Of a stretch of DNA of 64,000 nt, positions 35,764 through 43,951 are shown piece by piece (the stretch's first letter is position 1; each line of letters opens with the position of its first letter). Both the position numbers and the translations under genes were made by a program. Under the pieces are notes generated by a model. That model did not search any database. It was not told the DNA's origin and saw nothing but the letters and a program-made list of their open reading frames with translations. The stretch is from Paludibacter sp963678465 (GTDB lineage Bacteria > Bacteroidota > Bacteroidia > Bacteroidales > Paludibacteraceae), in NCBI GenBank assembly GCA_963678465.1, contig OY782858.1, positions 1,302,001 to 1,366,000 on the forward strand. The letters run 5' to 3'.

Positions 35764-36630
35764 TCATTTCTTCATTCTTCTCCTTCCGGTGTGTAGAAAC
35801 TGTTGTTTGATATTGGGTATAAATTGGCGCGAGACAGGAACATGATCAGGGCAATCCTTAAGCCGCAGCTTCATACTATCGTAATGGCCACAAATGCACT
35901 TCACATAGTCGGCATTCACCACAAAGGACTTGTGGGTTTGCAGAAATTGAGGGTAGTTATTCAGGGCAGACAGCAGTTGCTTCATACTTCCTTTGCTTTG
36001 ACATACAGTACATTCTCCCTTGTTGTTGATATAAAAATTCAGATAGTTGCCGGTTTTGCTAATGTAGATCACTTTGTCGGGATCAAAAACAAGGTGATTG
36101 ATGTTCAACAGCGGCGCAGGCATTGGCTCGGGTAACATCGGCGCTATTTCCGCAATTTTTTGTCCGGCATCGCCGTACCACATCAGCAGCGAAAAAGCCA
36201 TCATAGGCAGTATGCCCAGTTCGAGGGTATAAAAATGAAAACGTACAAAGGAAGCCAGCGAAGGCTCCAGATAGGATATTTTGGTCATTGCAAAAATCCA
36301 GTTGACATCCGAGTCGAGCAGAAAAAAGACAAACAGTGCGGCAAACTCCTTGCGTATCGTCCAACAGTCGCGCGTAAAGAAAAATCCGAAAAACCGGGGC
36401 AACAGCCAGTATACAAGGCTGTAGACAAGTATAAAAATAAGTCCGAATGACGAAAGAATGATCCATTTGCGCGGGTGATGCCAGCCTGCCAGTCCATAAG
36501 GTTGTAAGTGATTCAGTATAAGTGCAAAAGCAATAGCAGCTGTCATCAGGAACAGCCAACTGTACTTTTGACTCAATAGCCTTGGATGCGGCCGATTGAG
36601 GTAATCTTTTATTTTATAATCTCTCCGCAT
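35764..36630 (-). CDS. Membrane-bound LytTR-domain transcription regulator
   Basis: A 288-residue protein from the Met at 36630, with four predicted membrane helices (about 22-165) and a C-terminal LytTR DNA-binding domain (about 180-280: VIYISKTGNYLNFYI, FLQTHKSFVVNADYVKCI, VPVSRQFIPNIKQQF). LytTR regulators usually pair with a histidine kinase; here the sensor is the membrane part itself, a design common in Bacteroidota. The start at 36630 is preferred over 36654 because it precedes the charged cap of the first helix. Target genes are not evident. Confidence 0.85.
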   Translation of the reverse strand: MRRDYKIKDYLNRPHPRLLSQKYSWLFLMTAAIAFALILNHLQPYGLAGWHHPRKWIILSSFGLIFILVYSLVYWLLPRFFGFFFTRDCWTIRKEFAALFVFFLLDSDVNWIFAMTKISYLEPSLASFVRFHFYTLELGILPMMAFSLLMWYGDAGQKIAEIAPMLPEPMPAPLLNINHLVFDPDKVIYISKTGNYLNFYINNKGECTVCQSKGSMKQLLSALNNYPQFLQTHKSFVVNADYVKCICGHYDSMKLRLKDCPDHVPVSRQFIPNIKQQFLHTGRRRMKK

Positions 36631-36654
36631 AAAATAAAATATACAAAATAACAA

Positions 36655-36887
36655 TTTAACCTGGCAATTAGTTGTTTAGGCAATAAAAAAGGGGAAGGGG
36701 ACGAAAGTCTAAAGTCAAAGGTCTAAAGTCATCGGTCGCCAGGCTTTAAACGCTAAACGCTAAACAATTAGCCGCACTGCTAATTGTGAATTATGCATTA
36801 TGAATTGTCTTTTGTCTTTTGTCTTTAGACTTTTGACTTTTGACCTATGCATTATGAAAAGTGAATAGTAAAACAATCAAAAAGATA
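36655..36887. repeat. Repeat-word gap between divergent regulator and PAP2 gene
   Basis: AAAGTC runs, AACGCTAAACGCTAAAC, three TTTTGTC units (36808-36830) and TGCATTATGAATT words. Apart from the promoter box at 36888 nothing functional is seen. Confidence 0.7.
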
Positions 36888-36895
36888 TATCTTTG
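36888..36895 (+). promoter_or_regulatory. -7 box for the PAP2/deacylase pair
   Basis: TATCTTTG matches the -7 consensus; no convincing -33 TTTG lies 19-21 bases upstream. The first gene starts at 36990. Confidence 0.5.
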
Positions 36896-36989
36896 CAGCT
36901 CGAAATTAAAATATTTAAGCAAGGGGTAACTCAGGAGCTTAATTTTTATATTACAAGGTACAACAATTAAATTCAAAAGTGAAGGCTAA

Positions 36990-37634
36990 ATGAAAAAATA
37001 CCTTTTATTACTTTTGCTTATTCCGGCTATTTGGGGGTTTTCGCAGAACATTGACATTAATGTGCTGAGAGATATAAACCTGAATAGAAACAAACAACTC
37101 GATGGTGTTTTCAGAGGTATAACCAACTCTGCTGCACCTGTGGCAATAGGTACGCCTATTGTTTTGTATGGTATAGGCATTTTAACGAAAGACTCTGTTA
37201 CAACTTCAAAATCGTATTATATTGGCTTAACCGTTTTAACAGCTACCGTATTATCAACTGCTTTAAAGTATTCGATTAATCGTCCAAGACCATTTGAGAC
37301 CTATCCGGATATTGAAAAACTAACAAGTGGTGGAAGTCCTTCATTTCCGTCAGGACATACTTCGGATGCTTTTGCATTGGCAACATCCTTAACTATCGCA
37401 TATCCTAAATGGTATGTGATTGCTCCGTCCTATGCTTGGGCGGGAGCAGTTGGTTATTCGCGAATGGAGTTGGGAGTTCATTACCCAAGCGATGTATTGG
37501 CAGGCGCATTGGTGGGTGTTGGCAGTGCTTTTGTTGGAGTATATCTGAATAAACTCTTGAATGAATGCATTGAAACAAAAAAAAGCGAACGCAAAGTGAA
37601 GGATTTAAAGCTTAAATTAGCCAATAACTTTTAA
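36990..37634 (+). CDS. PAP2-family lipid phosphatase
   Basis: A 214-residue membrane protein with an N-terminal signal-like helix and the complete three-part phosphatase motif: KYSINRPRP (K-x6-RP), PSFPSGHT (PSGH) and YSRMELGVHYPSDV (SR-x5-H-x3-D). The active site faces the periplasm in this family. The next gene, nine bases downstream, encodes a PagL-like lipid A deacylase, so a role in lipid A 1- or 4'-dephosphorylation is plausible. Undecaprenyl-pyrophosphate recycling is the main alternative. Confidence 0.9.
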   Translation: MKKYLLLLLLIPAIWGFSQNIDINVLRDINLNRNKQLDGVFRGITNSAAPVAIGTPIVLYGIGILTKDSVTTSKSYYIGLTVLTATVLSTALKYSINRPRPFETYPDIEKLTSGGSPSFPSGHTSDAFALATSLTIAYPKWYVIAPSYAWAGAVGYSRMELGVHYPSDVLAGALVGVGSAFVGVYLNKLLNECIETKKSERKVKDLKLKLANNF

Positions 37635-37643
37635 GGGAGAAAT

Positions 37644-38843
37644 ATGACAATGAAAAGGTTAATCTATTTTTTTTTGTTATTGTATTTTCCTGCTTTTATC
37701 TTTGCACAAACCGATACAAGCAATGTACATTTCAGGTGGAATAAAAAGCATCTGTCCCTTACAACTTCGTTTATCAATGGTCCGGTGGCATCTACCAATG
37801 TATTTGTTCGGGGCTCGAACCAAAACTCTGTCTTAATAAACGATTTTCAGGCATTGAATATTAAATTAAGCACACAAACTACCGGCGAAACATTACAGGA
37901 ACAAATTTTTAATGCTCCGTTGTGGGGAGTAGGTTTTAAAATCCTCGACTTTGAGAATATTAATGAAATTGGCATCCCCATGGCTCTTTATGGCTTTGTT
38001 GATATTCCATTGCTTCGTAAGGAACGATTTTCGGTCAATGCCGAACTGGGTTTTGGTCTTTCGTTTAACTGGCATTCATTTAACCCTATCACAAATCAAT
38101 ACAATATAGCCATCGGATTGGGTGAGGCATTTATGAGCGATGCGGGTTTAAGCCTGAATTATCAACTGTCAAATCATTTCGATCTGCTTGCAGGCCTTAT
38201 TTTTTCACATTATTCAAACGGAGCAATTAAGTTGCCAAACTTTGGAATAAACGCTTATGCTCCAAAAATCGGAATTAAATATAATTTCAACGAACGACCC
38301 GAATTTGTAAAATATAAAGTCCCGAAACATAAACCGCACAGCGAATGGGTGCTGTCGGGGTTTGCTGCCATGAAAAATATTATTTTCGATTCGGTAAATA
38401 TAGAAATTAATGAAAAATACAAAGGCGTTTTCTTCCCTGTTTATGGTTTTTCGGCACTATACAACTGGCAGGTCAGCCATATATCGAAATTCGGTATTGG
38501 GGCTACATTTAATTACAACGGGGCGGTGAATGCACAGGTGGCAGTCGAAAATAATGAATTAGAAGATGTAGATGGACCCTTTAGCGATAAACTTCAATTA
38601 AGCATTTATCCATCCTACTCACTTTGTATCGATAAAATTTCAATTGTTTTGCAACCTGCATTTTATGTATATCGAAAAAATTTCAAGAATCAATCTCCTG
38701 TTTTTCATCAACGCATTAGTTTGAATTATCAAATTACAGATAAAATTTTTGCCGGCATAACCCTCAGGGATTACTCCATGCATGCCGACTTTGTGGAATG
38801 GACTGTAGGATATAAGTTTAATAATACCAGGAATAACAATTAG
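37644..38843 (+). CDS. Acyloxyacyl hydrolase / PagL-like lipid A deacylase
   Basis: A 399-residue outer-membrane protein with a signal peptide (to FIFAQ) and barrel strands throughout. The motif FSHYSNGAIKLPNFGIN (about residues 188-204) is the catalytic His-Ser-x-Asn region of PagL-type acyloxyacyl hydrolases; Bacteroidota versions are longer than PagL, as here. It would remove an acyl chain from lipid A at the outer membrane. The nine-base spacing to the PAP2 gene indicates an operon for lipid A remodelling. The start Met at 37644 or the second Met (37650) are both possible. Confidence 0.85.
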   Translation: MTMKRLIYFFLLLYFPAFIFAQTDTSNVHFRWNKKHLSLTTSFINGPVASTNVFVRGSNQNSVLINDFQALNIKLSTQTTGETLQEQIFNAPLWGVGFKILDFENINEIGIPMALYGFVDIPLLRKERFSVNAELGFGLSFNWHSFNPITNQYNIAIGLGEAFMSDAGLSLNYQLSNHFDLLAGLIFSHYSNGAIKLPNFGINAYAPKIGIKYNFNERPEFVKYKVPKHKPHSEWVLSGFAAMKNIIFDSVNIEINEKYKGVFFPVYGFSALYNWQVSHISKFGIGATFNYNGAVNAQVAVENNELEDVDGPFSDKLQLSIYPSYSLCIDKISIVLQPAFYVYRKNFKNQSPVFHQRISLNYQITDKIFAGITLRDYSMHADFVEWTVGYKFNNTRNNN

Positions 38844-38925
38844 AAATGTGATAAGAAAGTCTACAGTCAACAGACTACGGTGTCCGGACGTTGTTAAACT
38901 GTTGAATTGTGTAACTGTTGAAACG

Positions 38926-39207
38926 TCAATTGACAAGAGCGCTTGTTTTGTTCTTCAACCTGTCTGCTGTAATTATTCTATTGGTATAAGCATTAATTGT
39001 CAGTCTAACATTTCTATGCTTGTTTGTAATATAAATATTTTTCCCTGCTTTCCGAAATTCTGTTTTGTCTGTTTCTTCAATGATTTGATGTATCATTTTC
39101 TCAATCTCATCTTTGGGAAGTTGTAAATTCAGTTTCTTATTTATCCTTTCATAAACAAGGTCGGTATAACAAATTTTGTTTATGATTTCTGTTTTATAGT
39201 CTTCCAT
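38926..39207 (-). CDS. DUF3781-family protein
   Basis: A 93-residue protein matching the DUF3781 pattern: INKKLNLQLPKDEIEKMIHQ, a middle FRKAGKNIYITNKHRNVRLT, and a closing TINAYTNRIITADRL. The function of the family is unknown; it is a small cytosolic protein. The 3' end reaches into a repeat-word stretch (38895-38930), and the upstream side carries an intact palindromic repeat (39286-39318). Confidence 0.8.
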   Translation of the reverse strand: MEDYKTEIINKICYTDLVYERINKKLNLQLPKDEIEKMIHQIIEETDKTEFRKAGKNIYITNKHRNVRLTINAYTNRIITADRLKNKTSALVN

Positions 39208-39285
39208 ATTTAATTTTGTTCAATTTTTGTAATTTAGTTGCTACCTGAATCGCTTTATAAATTGCCTCCTGCATTAGCCCATGCA

Positions 39286-39365
39286 AGACCTGACAGGCTT
39301 TCAAAACCTGTCAGGTCTGACTTGTAAAGCAATACTTCTATCTGTTGTACTACAGCAATTGTTGA
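39286..39365. repeat. Intact palindromic intergenic repeat
   Basis: AGACCTGACAGG at 39286-39297 pairs with CCTGTCAGGTCT at 39307-39318 (12-base perfect stem, nine-base loop). The tail CTGACTTGTAAAGCAATACT and TACAGCAATTGTTG follow. The same tail lies right of the IS at 19603, whose insertion split a second copy. Confidence 0.85.
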
Positions 39366-39451
39366 AACGTAAAATTGTCCCCCGTCTCCAGTTTTCACAA
39401 CCCGAAACTCGTTACTTTGTCACCAACTCCTCCATCCCGAAAGCTTTCGGG

Positions 39452-39510
39452 ACAAATTCTCAAATTTTCAAATTCTCAAATTTTCAAATCTTCAAATCTT
39501 CAAATTATTC
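39452..39510. repeat. Solo copy of the S23-element inverted-repeat word
   Basis: CAAATTCTCAAATTTTCAAA units in the orientation of the right end of the S23 element (12719-12750). It overlaps the last codons of the acetyltransferase gene, whose C-terminus (NNLNNLKI) is encoded by the repeat. A TCCCGAAAGCTTTCGGGA palindrome precedes it (39434-39451). Confidence 0.7.
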
Positions 39511-40274
39511 AAATTATTAATTATTTTGTCGAAGCGGGAATCCATGCAAACACTTAAGTCGGTTGTAATAAATTTGGCATTATAAAACAAGCTAAAGATA
39601 GTAGCAGGTGTTGGTGCCGATTGAGCTTGTTCCAAAGTGTGAAGTTGAATTATTTTCAGTGGTAAATTTCTTTTCTTTGCTGTTTCTGTCAGCGAAGTAC
39701 GGACATGAAATTCAGTAAACGGACAACGATTGGAATAATAAACAACCAGGCCGTTTTTATCGGGACATTCAGCTATAAGCGCGTTTTGTTTAAATTCAGG
39801 ATTTTCAGCTTCGGGCTTAATTTTCAACACAAGCAAACTAAATCCTGAAATAGTTGTAGCAACAGTTTCGAATCCCTGACGGATCAGCCAGTTTGTATCA
39901 CTCATAAAATGAAACTTCTTTGTCCCCACAACAGTTACCAAACCATTTTTGCCCTGTACTTTAGCATCCTCGAGAGCAAGTCGTAATAATTCTTTTGCAT
40001 ATCCCTTTCCCTTGTATTGCCCCGACACCCAAAAACAATTAATATGTAAATAATTAGCAGCATCAATAGGCACCCATGCTTTTTCGGCCGGTCCATATTC
40101 GATAAAAACTTTAGCTCTCGCATCAATTCTCCTGAAAACATATCCATTTTCAAACTCCCTCCGAAGCCATTCCTTTTTTAATTCGTAGCCTTCATTACAT
40201 TTTTTGTCTGAAAAGGCACAACAAATATGTTCGTTTTCGATATTGGTTGTATTGAGCTGAATTATCTTTTCCAT
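39492..40274 (-). CDS. GNAT acetyltransferase with YoaP-like C-terminal domain
   Basis: A 260-residue protein: GNAT fold in residues 1-150 with the acetyl-CoA signature SGQYKGKGYAKELLRLALE, then a YoaP-type C-terminal domain (about 175-255) with VVYYSNRCPFTEFHV, containing a Cys-Pro motif like a thioredoxin-type active site, and FYNAKFITTDLSV. The pairing of GNAT and YoaP domains is known in Firmicutes and Bacteroidota; function is unknown. The last eight residues are encoded within a repeat word, suggesting that the stop was supplied by repeat insertion. Confidence 0.85.
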   Translation of the reverse strand: MEKIIQLNTTNIENEHICCAFSDKKCNEGYELKKEWLRREFENGYVFRRIDARAKVFIEYGPAEKAWVPIDAANYLHINCFWVSGQYKGKGYAKELLRLALEDAKVQGKNGLVTVVGTKKFHFMSDTNWLIRQGFETVATTISGFSLLVLKIKPEAENPEFKQNALIAECPDKNGLVVYYSNRCPFTEFHVRTSLTETAKKRNLPLKIIQLHTLEQAQSAPTPATIFSLFYNAKFITTDLSVCMDSRFDKIINNLNNLKI

Positions 40275-40314
40275 ATTTATTTTTACTAAGTTTGAATTGA
40301 GAGGAAGTCTCAGA

Positions 40315-40545
40315 ACTTTGTTAAATTGTTGAATTGTTGAATTGTGTAACTGTTGAAGCGTTAATTAGTCCACCACTCAGAACTTCATCAATCCCTTAAT
40401 TATGCATTATCAATTATTAATTATTAATTATCAACTATTCATTATCAATTGCCCCAGACTCTCCGAAACTTTACTAACTCCTCAAATTTTCAAATCTTCA
40501 AATTTTCAAATTAAGAAATGTCAATTATTCATTATTCATTATCAA
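40315..40545. repeat. Repeat-word gap with S23-type word
   Basis: GTTGAATTGTTGAATTGTG, AATTATTAATT heptamers, and the CAAATTTTCAAATCTTC word at 40481-40514. Confidence 0.7.
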
Positions 40546-40968
40546 TTATTCCGTGAATCCTCTTTCTTTCATTTTACTGCTGTTTACAAACAGTGCCATT
40601 CCTGTTTTCATCCGTTTAAAGTTTTCCTTTTCGTAGAATTTTTCTTTGCCGGGTGAAGCATAGAGAATAAAATTACAGTCGGGACAATTCTTGATGATCG
40701 TTTGCAGTATGATTTTTCCTATTCCTTTTCCCTGATAGTCGGGCACAACTGCAACATCGTAAACCGCAGCCTGATATACTCCATCCGAGATCGCTCTTCC
40801 AAAACCAATCAATCTTTCTTCGTCGAACACAAACACAACCGCATAACTGTTATTAAAAGCCTGTTTGTGTATTTCGGCCGTGTGATAACCCATTCCCACT
40901 TCCCGAAGAATATCAACCACCAACTCCCAATCAATATCCCTGGTGTCGCACTGTAAACGTAAGTTCAT
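40546..40968 (-). CDS. GNAT-family N-acetyltransferase
   Basis: A 140-residue single-domain GNAT protein with the acetyl-CoA-binding loop VVPDYQGKGIGKIILQTII (about 92-110) and the C-terminal LYASPGKEKFYEKENFKRM strand-helix. Close in design to small acetyltransferases acting on metabolites or peptides; the substrate cannot be read from the sequence. It lies alone between two repeat gaps and on the same strand as the YoaP-type acetyltransferase, but 270 bases from it. Confidence 0.85.
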   Translation of the reverse strand: MNLRLQCDTRDIDWELVVDILREVGMGYHTAEIHKQAFNNSYAVVFVFDEERLIGFGRAISDGVYQAAVYDVAVVPDYQGKGIGKIILQTIIKNCPDCNFILYASPGKEKFYEKENFKRMKTGMALFVNSSKMKERGFTE

Positions 40969-40995
40969 TTGTAGCTTTATTTGTTATTATATAAC

Positions 40996-41264
40996 CATGA
41001 TATTTTGATTAATTTTAAGAAACCCCTCCGCTGCGCTCGTCCCCTAACCTCACCCCATCCCTCTCCCAAAGGAGAGGGAGCAGAAAGGGGACAGTTGCGA
41101 AGTGCGAAGCTTATCTCAGAGAATAAAATTCAGTCAGGCTCATTACTAAATACTTTTTCCAACACAAATTTCGTTTTCCGATGATCTTCCCTTTTTCTTA
41201 CTCCCTCTCCTTTGGGAGAGGGGTGAGGTTGGGAAGTACCCGAAGGGGGAAGGGTTAAAGTTTG
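40996..41264. repeat. Downstream copy of the DUF559-associated repeat
   Basis: Begins CATGATATT, then AACCCCTCCGCTGCGCTCGT, AAAGGGGACAGTTGCGAAGT, TCTCAGAGAATAAAATTCAG and ends GAAGGGGGAAGGGTTAAAG. It is a direct repeat of 41620-41832, including the bases around the nuclease start codon, so it looks like the upstream half of a second element whose gene is lost. It carries an inserted second pair of hairpin arms (CCCTCTCCCAAAGGAGAGGG and CCCTCTCCTTTGGGAGAGGG). Confidence 0.8.
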
Positions 41265-41270
41265 AAATAG

Positions 41271-41624
41271 TTATTTCAAATACATCTTTATCTCATCCAA
41301 AGTCCGCATTGGATATTGAAAAACTTCAAAATTCTCAAAACGTAAAACACGTACCCCCAAAGAATTAAGATATTCCGTTCGCTTGGCATCATAACTTTCT
41401 CCTTCATCCGTAAAATGGCCTTCACCATCAAGCTCTATAGCTAATTTGTATTTAGGACAATAAAAATCAACAACATAATGACCAATACTGTATTGTCGAA
41501 GAAAACGTTGACCATTGAGCTGTTTATTTTTTATCATAAGCCATAAAGCCACCTCGGCAGCTGTCATTTGTTTCCGCAATTTTCTGCGGAATGGCTCCAT
41601 TTCCGGTAGATTTTTTAATTTCAT
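41271..41624 (-). CDS. DUF559 (Vsr-like) endonuclease-domain protein
   Basis: A 117-residue protein from the Met at 41624: RRKLRKQMTAAEVALWLMI, then LNGQRFLRQYSIGHYVVDFYC, KYKLAIELDGEGH and RVLRFENFEV. This is the DUF559 pattern of Vsr/PD-(D/E)XK-like nucleases, with Asp in VVDF and the E-L-D-G segment as candidate catalytic residues. The frame stays open upstream to 41756, but that part is translated repeat, so the start at 41624 is preferred. Direct repeats flank the gene on both sides, pointing to a mobile or homing-like unit. Confidence 0.85.
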   Translation of the reverse strand: MKLKNLPEMEPFRRKLRKQMTAAEVALWLMIKNKQLNGQRFLRQYSIGHYVVDFYCPKYKLAIELDGEGHFTDEGESYDAKRTEYLNSLGVRVLRFENFEVFQYPMRTLDEIKMYLK

Positions 41625-41885
41625 GATATTAATTGATTTTCTAAAACCCCTCCGCTGCGCTCGTCCCCTTTTCCAAAGGGGACAGTTGCGAAGTGCGAAG
41701 CTTATCTCAGAGAATAAAATTGAGTCAGGTTCATTACTAAATATTTTTCCCAACACAAATTCCGTTTTCCGATGATCTTCCCTTTTTTGAAAGGGAAGTA
41801 CCCGAAGGGGGAAGGGTTAAAGTTTGAAATAGACAGTTTATCTCAGAGAATAAAATTCAGTCAAGCTCATTACTAAATATTCTTT
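41625..41885. repeat. Upstream copy of the DUF559-associated repeat plus a third fragment
   Basis: Bases 41637-41832 contain hairpins TCCCCTTTTCCAAAGGGGA and CTTCCCTTTTTTGAAAGGGA and are closely similar to 40996-41264. Bases 41837-41885 repeat the middle part (ATCTCAGAGAATAAAATTCA) once more. Confidence 0.8.
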
Positions 41886-41919
41886 CCGACTCAAATCTTC
41901 AAATCCTCAAACTCCTCTC

Positions 41920-42783
41920 CTATTTCTTTTCAAACAAATTCTCTGGGTCGTAAGCTACCTGAGCGTTATTATATGCACACAACATGGCGCCGGCGGAGAA
42001 TGATCCTACATTATAGGGAACAGGCGAACAGGTTCCGGCCAAGATGTTTTTCACACAGATAATTTGATCGTTAATAAATGCTTTTGGAAGTGGTTCGTTG
42101 TGACCAGGCATAATGGTATCGAATTCGTTGCTGCGTTTCGCTACTTTCTGTAAGCTTTTCAGATACCCTTCCAGCGGAGTACAATCTTTCAAAAACAGCC
42201 ATACAAGCGAATTTGTGTTATCGCCGGCAAATAATATTCTGTTTTTGGTATCCAACAAGCAAATGCTTCCACGTGTATGTCCCGGTACTTCTATTACCTC
42301 CAGTTTCCGATCGCCAAGGTTGAATATATAACCCTCTTTTACGGGCATAAGTACAGGAGGAGTCACGGTTTCGCCCGGTGCTACAGCTTTCTTGCGTTTT
42401 TCTTTGTTGTAACTGGCATTGAGCATATTAAAATCGGCAGAATGGGCATATATCTTCGAAAACTGACTGTTGTTTCCGTTATGATCGCCATGTCCGTGGG
42501 TATTGACAACAATCAGTGGAAGCTTTGTCAGGGTTTTCACATATGCTTTTAAATCGCCATAGCCATAACCGGTATCGATAAGCAAAGCACTATCTTTTCC
42601 TTCCACTAAATAGATATTTACAGGAGTAGCTGCACTTTCAACGATTGCCCACACCCTGTCAGCCACTTTAGTTGCTGTATAATCGCCGTTATTGTTCTGC
42701 CCAAGCGCAAAAGCTGTTGAAAGAAAAAAGGAAACTGCAAAAATATGTAGTTTCGCCCATTGTGTGTGTTTCATATTCGTCAT
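41920..42783 (-). CDS. Exported metallo-beta-lactamase-fold hydrolase
   Basis: A 287-residue MBL-fold protein with a signal peptide (to about residue 28, FALGQ). Metal ligands are in VNTHGHGDHNGN (H-x-H-x-D-H), a later His in VPGHTRGSICLLD, an Asp in ILFAGDNTN and His in IMPGHNEPL. These fit a dinuclear zinc site of the broad hydrolase group, which includes lactonases, beta-lactamases and thioesterases; the substrate is unknown. Start may be the second Met (42774). Monocistronic. Confidence 0.88.
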   Translation of the reverse strand: MTNMKHTQWAKLHIFAVSFFLSTAFALGQNNNGDYTATKVADRVWAIVESAATPVNIYLVEGKDSALLIDTGYGYGDLKAYVKTLTKLPLIVVNTHGHGDHNGNNSQFSKIYAHSADFNMLNASYNKEKRKKAVAPGETVTPPVLMPVKEGYIFNLGDRKLEVIEVPGHTRGSICLLDTKNRILFAGDNTNSLVWLFLKDCTPLEGYLKSLQKVAKRSNEFDTIMPGHNEPLPKAFINDQIICVKNILAGTCSPVPYNVGSFSAGAMLCAYNNAQVAYDPENLFEKK

Positions 42784-42789
42784 TTACGA

Positions 42790-42986
42790 TTTAATTATTT
42801 ACGATTGTCAATTGTCTACGGTCTACGGTCTTTGTTGAAACGTTGAAACGTTGAATTGTTGAATTGTTGAAGCGTTGAATTGCGCAACTGATGAAGCGTT
42901 AATTAGTCCAACACTCAGCACTCAAATTTTCAAATCTTCGAATTATCAATTATACATTCTTCATTCTTTATTCCCAATTACTTCAT
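42790..42986. repeat. Repeat-word gap
   Basis: GTCTACGGTCTACGGTC, GTTGAAACGTTGAAACG, GTTGAATTGTTGAATTG and AAATTTTCAAATCTTCG words only. Confidence 0.65.
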
Positions 42987-43334
42987 CTAAAAATTTGCGT
43001 TCGTACATATATTTTCATCCGGGTCCTCAGCATTGTATTTTACAACAACAATATCAGATTCATTCATTTTTATATCCGACGGATAAATAAACTGACCTGT
43101 AAAATATTCATTTTGGGCTGAGAACATATAAATGGCCACAGTCCCTTTCTTGGGAATGAACCACGTGCCGATAATTTCTGCTTTAGATTCTATACCGTTT
43201 TTATCTAATCTTTTCTCCAGTATGTAATTACTCGAACGTGTATAAACAACAATTACAAATATCCCTAAAATAGCAACAAAGGCAATAAACCGATTTACTT
43301 TATTCTCAAATACGTTTTTCATTGCTTGTCTCAT
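42987..43334 (-). CDS. Hypothetical membrane-anchored protein
   Basis: A 115-residue protein with one N-terminal membrane helix (FIAFVAILGIFVIVVY, about 17-32) and a small beta-rich extracytoplasmic domain with phrases YFTGQFIYPSDIKM and IVVVKYNAEDPDENI. The VVKY-x-A-x-[DN]-P-x-x-[NS] ending resembles proteins of the DUF3592 type, but I am not sure. It overlaps the upstream lipoprotein gene by four bases (ATGA), so the two are coupled and probably act together. Confidence 0.6.
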   Translation of the reverse strand: MRQAMKNVFENKVNRFIAFVAILGIFVIVVYTRSSNYILEKRLDKNGIESKAEIIGTWFIPKKGTVAIYMFSAQNEYFTGQFIYPSDIKMNESDIVVVKYNAEDPDENICTNANF

Positions 43335-43711
43335 TGCCTCTTTTCTATTTTATATGTAAATCCGCCAGCTGTTTTATGCATATACCTTACCTGCAAACTG
43401 TCATTAATAACAACAGTACTATCAGTTAGTATTTTATAGTCGCTATTATCTGCACTTGAGTATCTAATATAAATTGGAAAACCTTTAGGAATCATTTTTT
43501 CACGATTCATTGATAGCATAGCGCTAAACTTTTTATTTTCAACAAAATAATTAAATACCACAGACATGCCCGATTTATCGTATTTAAAAGTATCCACCAT
43601 GGCAATTGTTACAACATCGTATTGTTCGACATTTACACGCTTATTGCAACCTGCAACGGTTAAGCAGAGTAAAACTATAAAGAAAAATATTGTAAAATTG
43701 ATTCTTGTCAT
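43331..43711 (-). CDS. Hypothetical lipoprotein
   Basis: A 126-residue lipoprotein from the Met at 43711 (signal FFFIVLLCLTVAGC, lipobox VAGC). The longer frame to 43771 is translated repeat. The mature part is beta-rich, with VVFNYFVENKKFSA and FPIYIRYSSADNSDYKIL. It shares the 'variable-strand then I-[KR]-Y-S-x-[AE]-[DN]' design with the membrane-anchored protein encoded next (42987-43334), so the two may be distant paralogues. No function is known. Confidence 0.6.
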   Translation of the reverse strand: MTRINFTIFFFIVLLCLTVAGCNKRVNVEQYDVVTIAMVDTFKYDKSGMSVVFNYFVENKKFSAMLSMNREKMIPKGFPIYIRYSSADNSDYKILTDSTVVINDSLQVRYMHKTAGGFTYKIEKRQ

Positions 43712-43725
43712 TTTATAATAATTAT

Positions 43726-43950
43726 AACCCCTCCCCCTTCGGGTACTCCCCTTAAAAAAAGGGGAGATCAATGGTCTGCGAGATTTAGTGCAATAAATAA
43801 CTGTGTGGAAGCGTAGAACCGTGTAACTAATGAATTGTGTAACTGATAAAGCGTTAATTCGTCCAACACTCAGAACTCAATACTCAGAACTCAAATTTTC
43901 AAATCTTCGAATTCTCAAATTCTCAAATTCTCAAATTTTCAAATCAACAA
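43726..43950. repeat. Three-copy 100-base repeat and S23-type words
   Basis: Bases 43726-43835 (CCCCTCCCCCTTCGGGTACT, a CCCCTTAAAAAAAGGGG hairpin, TTTAGTGCAATAAATAACTG) match 52303-52405 and, less well, 35564-35645. Bases 43891-43946 are CAAATTCTCAAATTCTC words as in the S23 element ends. Confidence 0.8.
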
Positions 43951-43951
43951 A

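Noticed and set aside
41625..41756. Longer N-terminus for the DUF559 protein
   Set aside because: The extension translates a dispersed repeat that also occurs without the gene.
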